Assembly (NCBI GenBank): GCA_943914355.1
Contig: CALUBS010000014.1
Location: 1-63,317, forward strand
Reading direction: 5' to 3'
Source: an uncultured Corynebacterium sp.
Lineage (GTDB): Bacteria; Actinomycetota; Actinomycetes; Mycobacteriales; Mycobacteriaceae
Length of the DNA: 63,317 nucleotides
How positions within the stretch are numbered: the first letter of the stretch is position 1; every line of letters begins with the position of its first letter. Positions 63,264 through 63,317 of this stretch are shown here, piece after piece. The notes under the pieces are model-generated. The model had not been told where the DNA came from. It did no database searches and saw nothing but the letters and a program-made list of their open reading frames with translations. The position numbers and the translations under genes were made by a program.

Positions 63264-63317
63264 GGCCTGACCCCCGGAAAGTAGACACGTCGGGGGTTAG
63301 CTATGCTGCTTGGGTCA
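63264..63317. mobile_element. Possible end of an IS3-family element (incomplete)
   Basis: After acnR the sequence reads GGCCTGACCCCCGGAAAGT and continues GAGGGG-poor. Such TGACCCCCGRAAAGTRGACA-like tips occur at IS3-family ends. A CCCCCG/CGGGGG pair also makes it terminator-like. No transposase is in the window, so the call is weak. Confidence 0.3.

Overview
The window is chromosomal DNA of a Corynebacterium-type actinobacterium. Three things point there: mycothiol synthesis (mshC); a complete pupylation operon without proteasome subunit genes; and the gene order hemH, ripA, a small membrane protein, acn, acnR. Roughly 60% GC (estimated by eye), many GTG starts and many apparent leaderless promoters fit the same group. 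The species was not determined.

Layout, left to right. 1-8.7 kb holds a membrane-anchored VWA protein, a DEAD-box helicase, a DASS dicarboxylate transporter, gnd, a thioesterase, corA and a methyltransferase. 8.7-11.75 kb is a minus-strand thiamin salvage operon, thiM-thiE-thiD::tenA, headed by a TPP riboswitch whose P1 helix overlaps the thiM start codon. 11.8-15.6 kb holds ndh, a CFA-synthase-like protein that has lost its SAM motif, and a Dyp peroxidase. 15.6-16.3 kb is gene-free and rich in palindromes. 16.3-18 kb holds a three-gene zinc-ribbon/YceI/small membrane protein operon and rbpA with a SigH-like promoter. 18-22.8 kb carries ppm1-lnt-fxsA, a CobG-like half-protein and a DprE2-like SDR.

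22.8-37.3 kb holds an M24 peptidase and a long minus-strand block: M18 peptidase, trmI, arc, dop, pup, pafA, pafB, pafC, tatA, tatC, helY. This is the mycobacterial order with prcBA missing, so pupylation here must serve unfolding or removal of Pup rather than 20S degradation. 37.4-45.8 kb holds a RecB-like nuclease, fhs, dcu and aspA (a C4-dicarboxylate/aspartate pair separated by large hairpins), hisG, hisE, a HAD hydrolase and an unknown protein. 45.8-54.6 kb holds mshC, uppP, a lipoprotein, pyrD, a PEBP protein, tRNA-Leu(GAG), a TVP38 protein, an HTH protein, a DUF3097 protein and two unknowns. 54.6-63.2 kb holds hemH, ripA, a 1.69-kb gene-free region, an Rv1476-like protein, acn and acnR. 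The right edge may be the start of an insertion sequence.

No CRISPR array, prophage, rRNA or complete mobile element was seen. The most unusual material is non-coding: the two gene-free regions at 15.6-16.3 kb and 57.1-58.8 kb carry more perfect, mutually different inverted repeats than chance should give. They are the best candidates for an undescribed structured RNA or operator array. All functions were read by eye; no database search was run.
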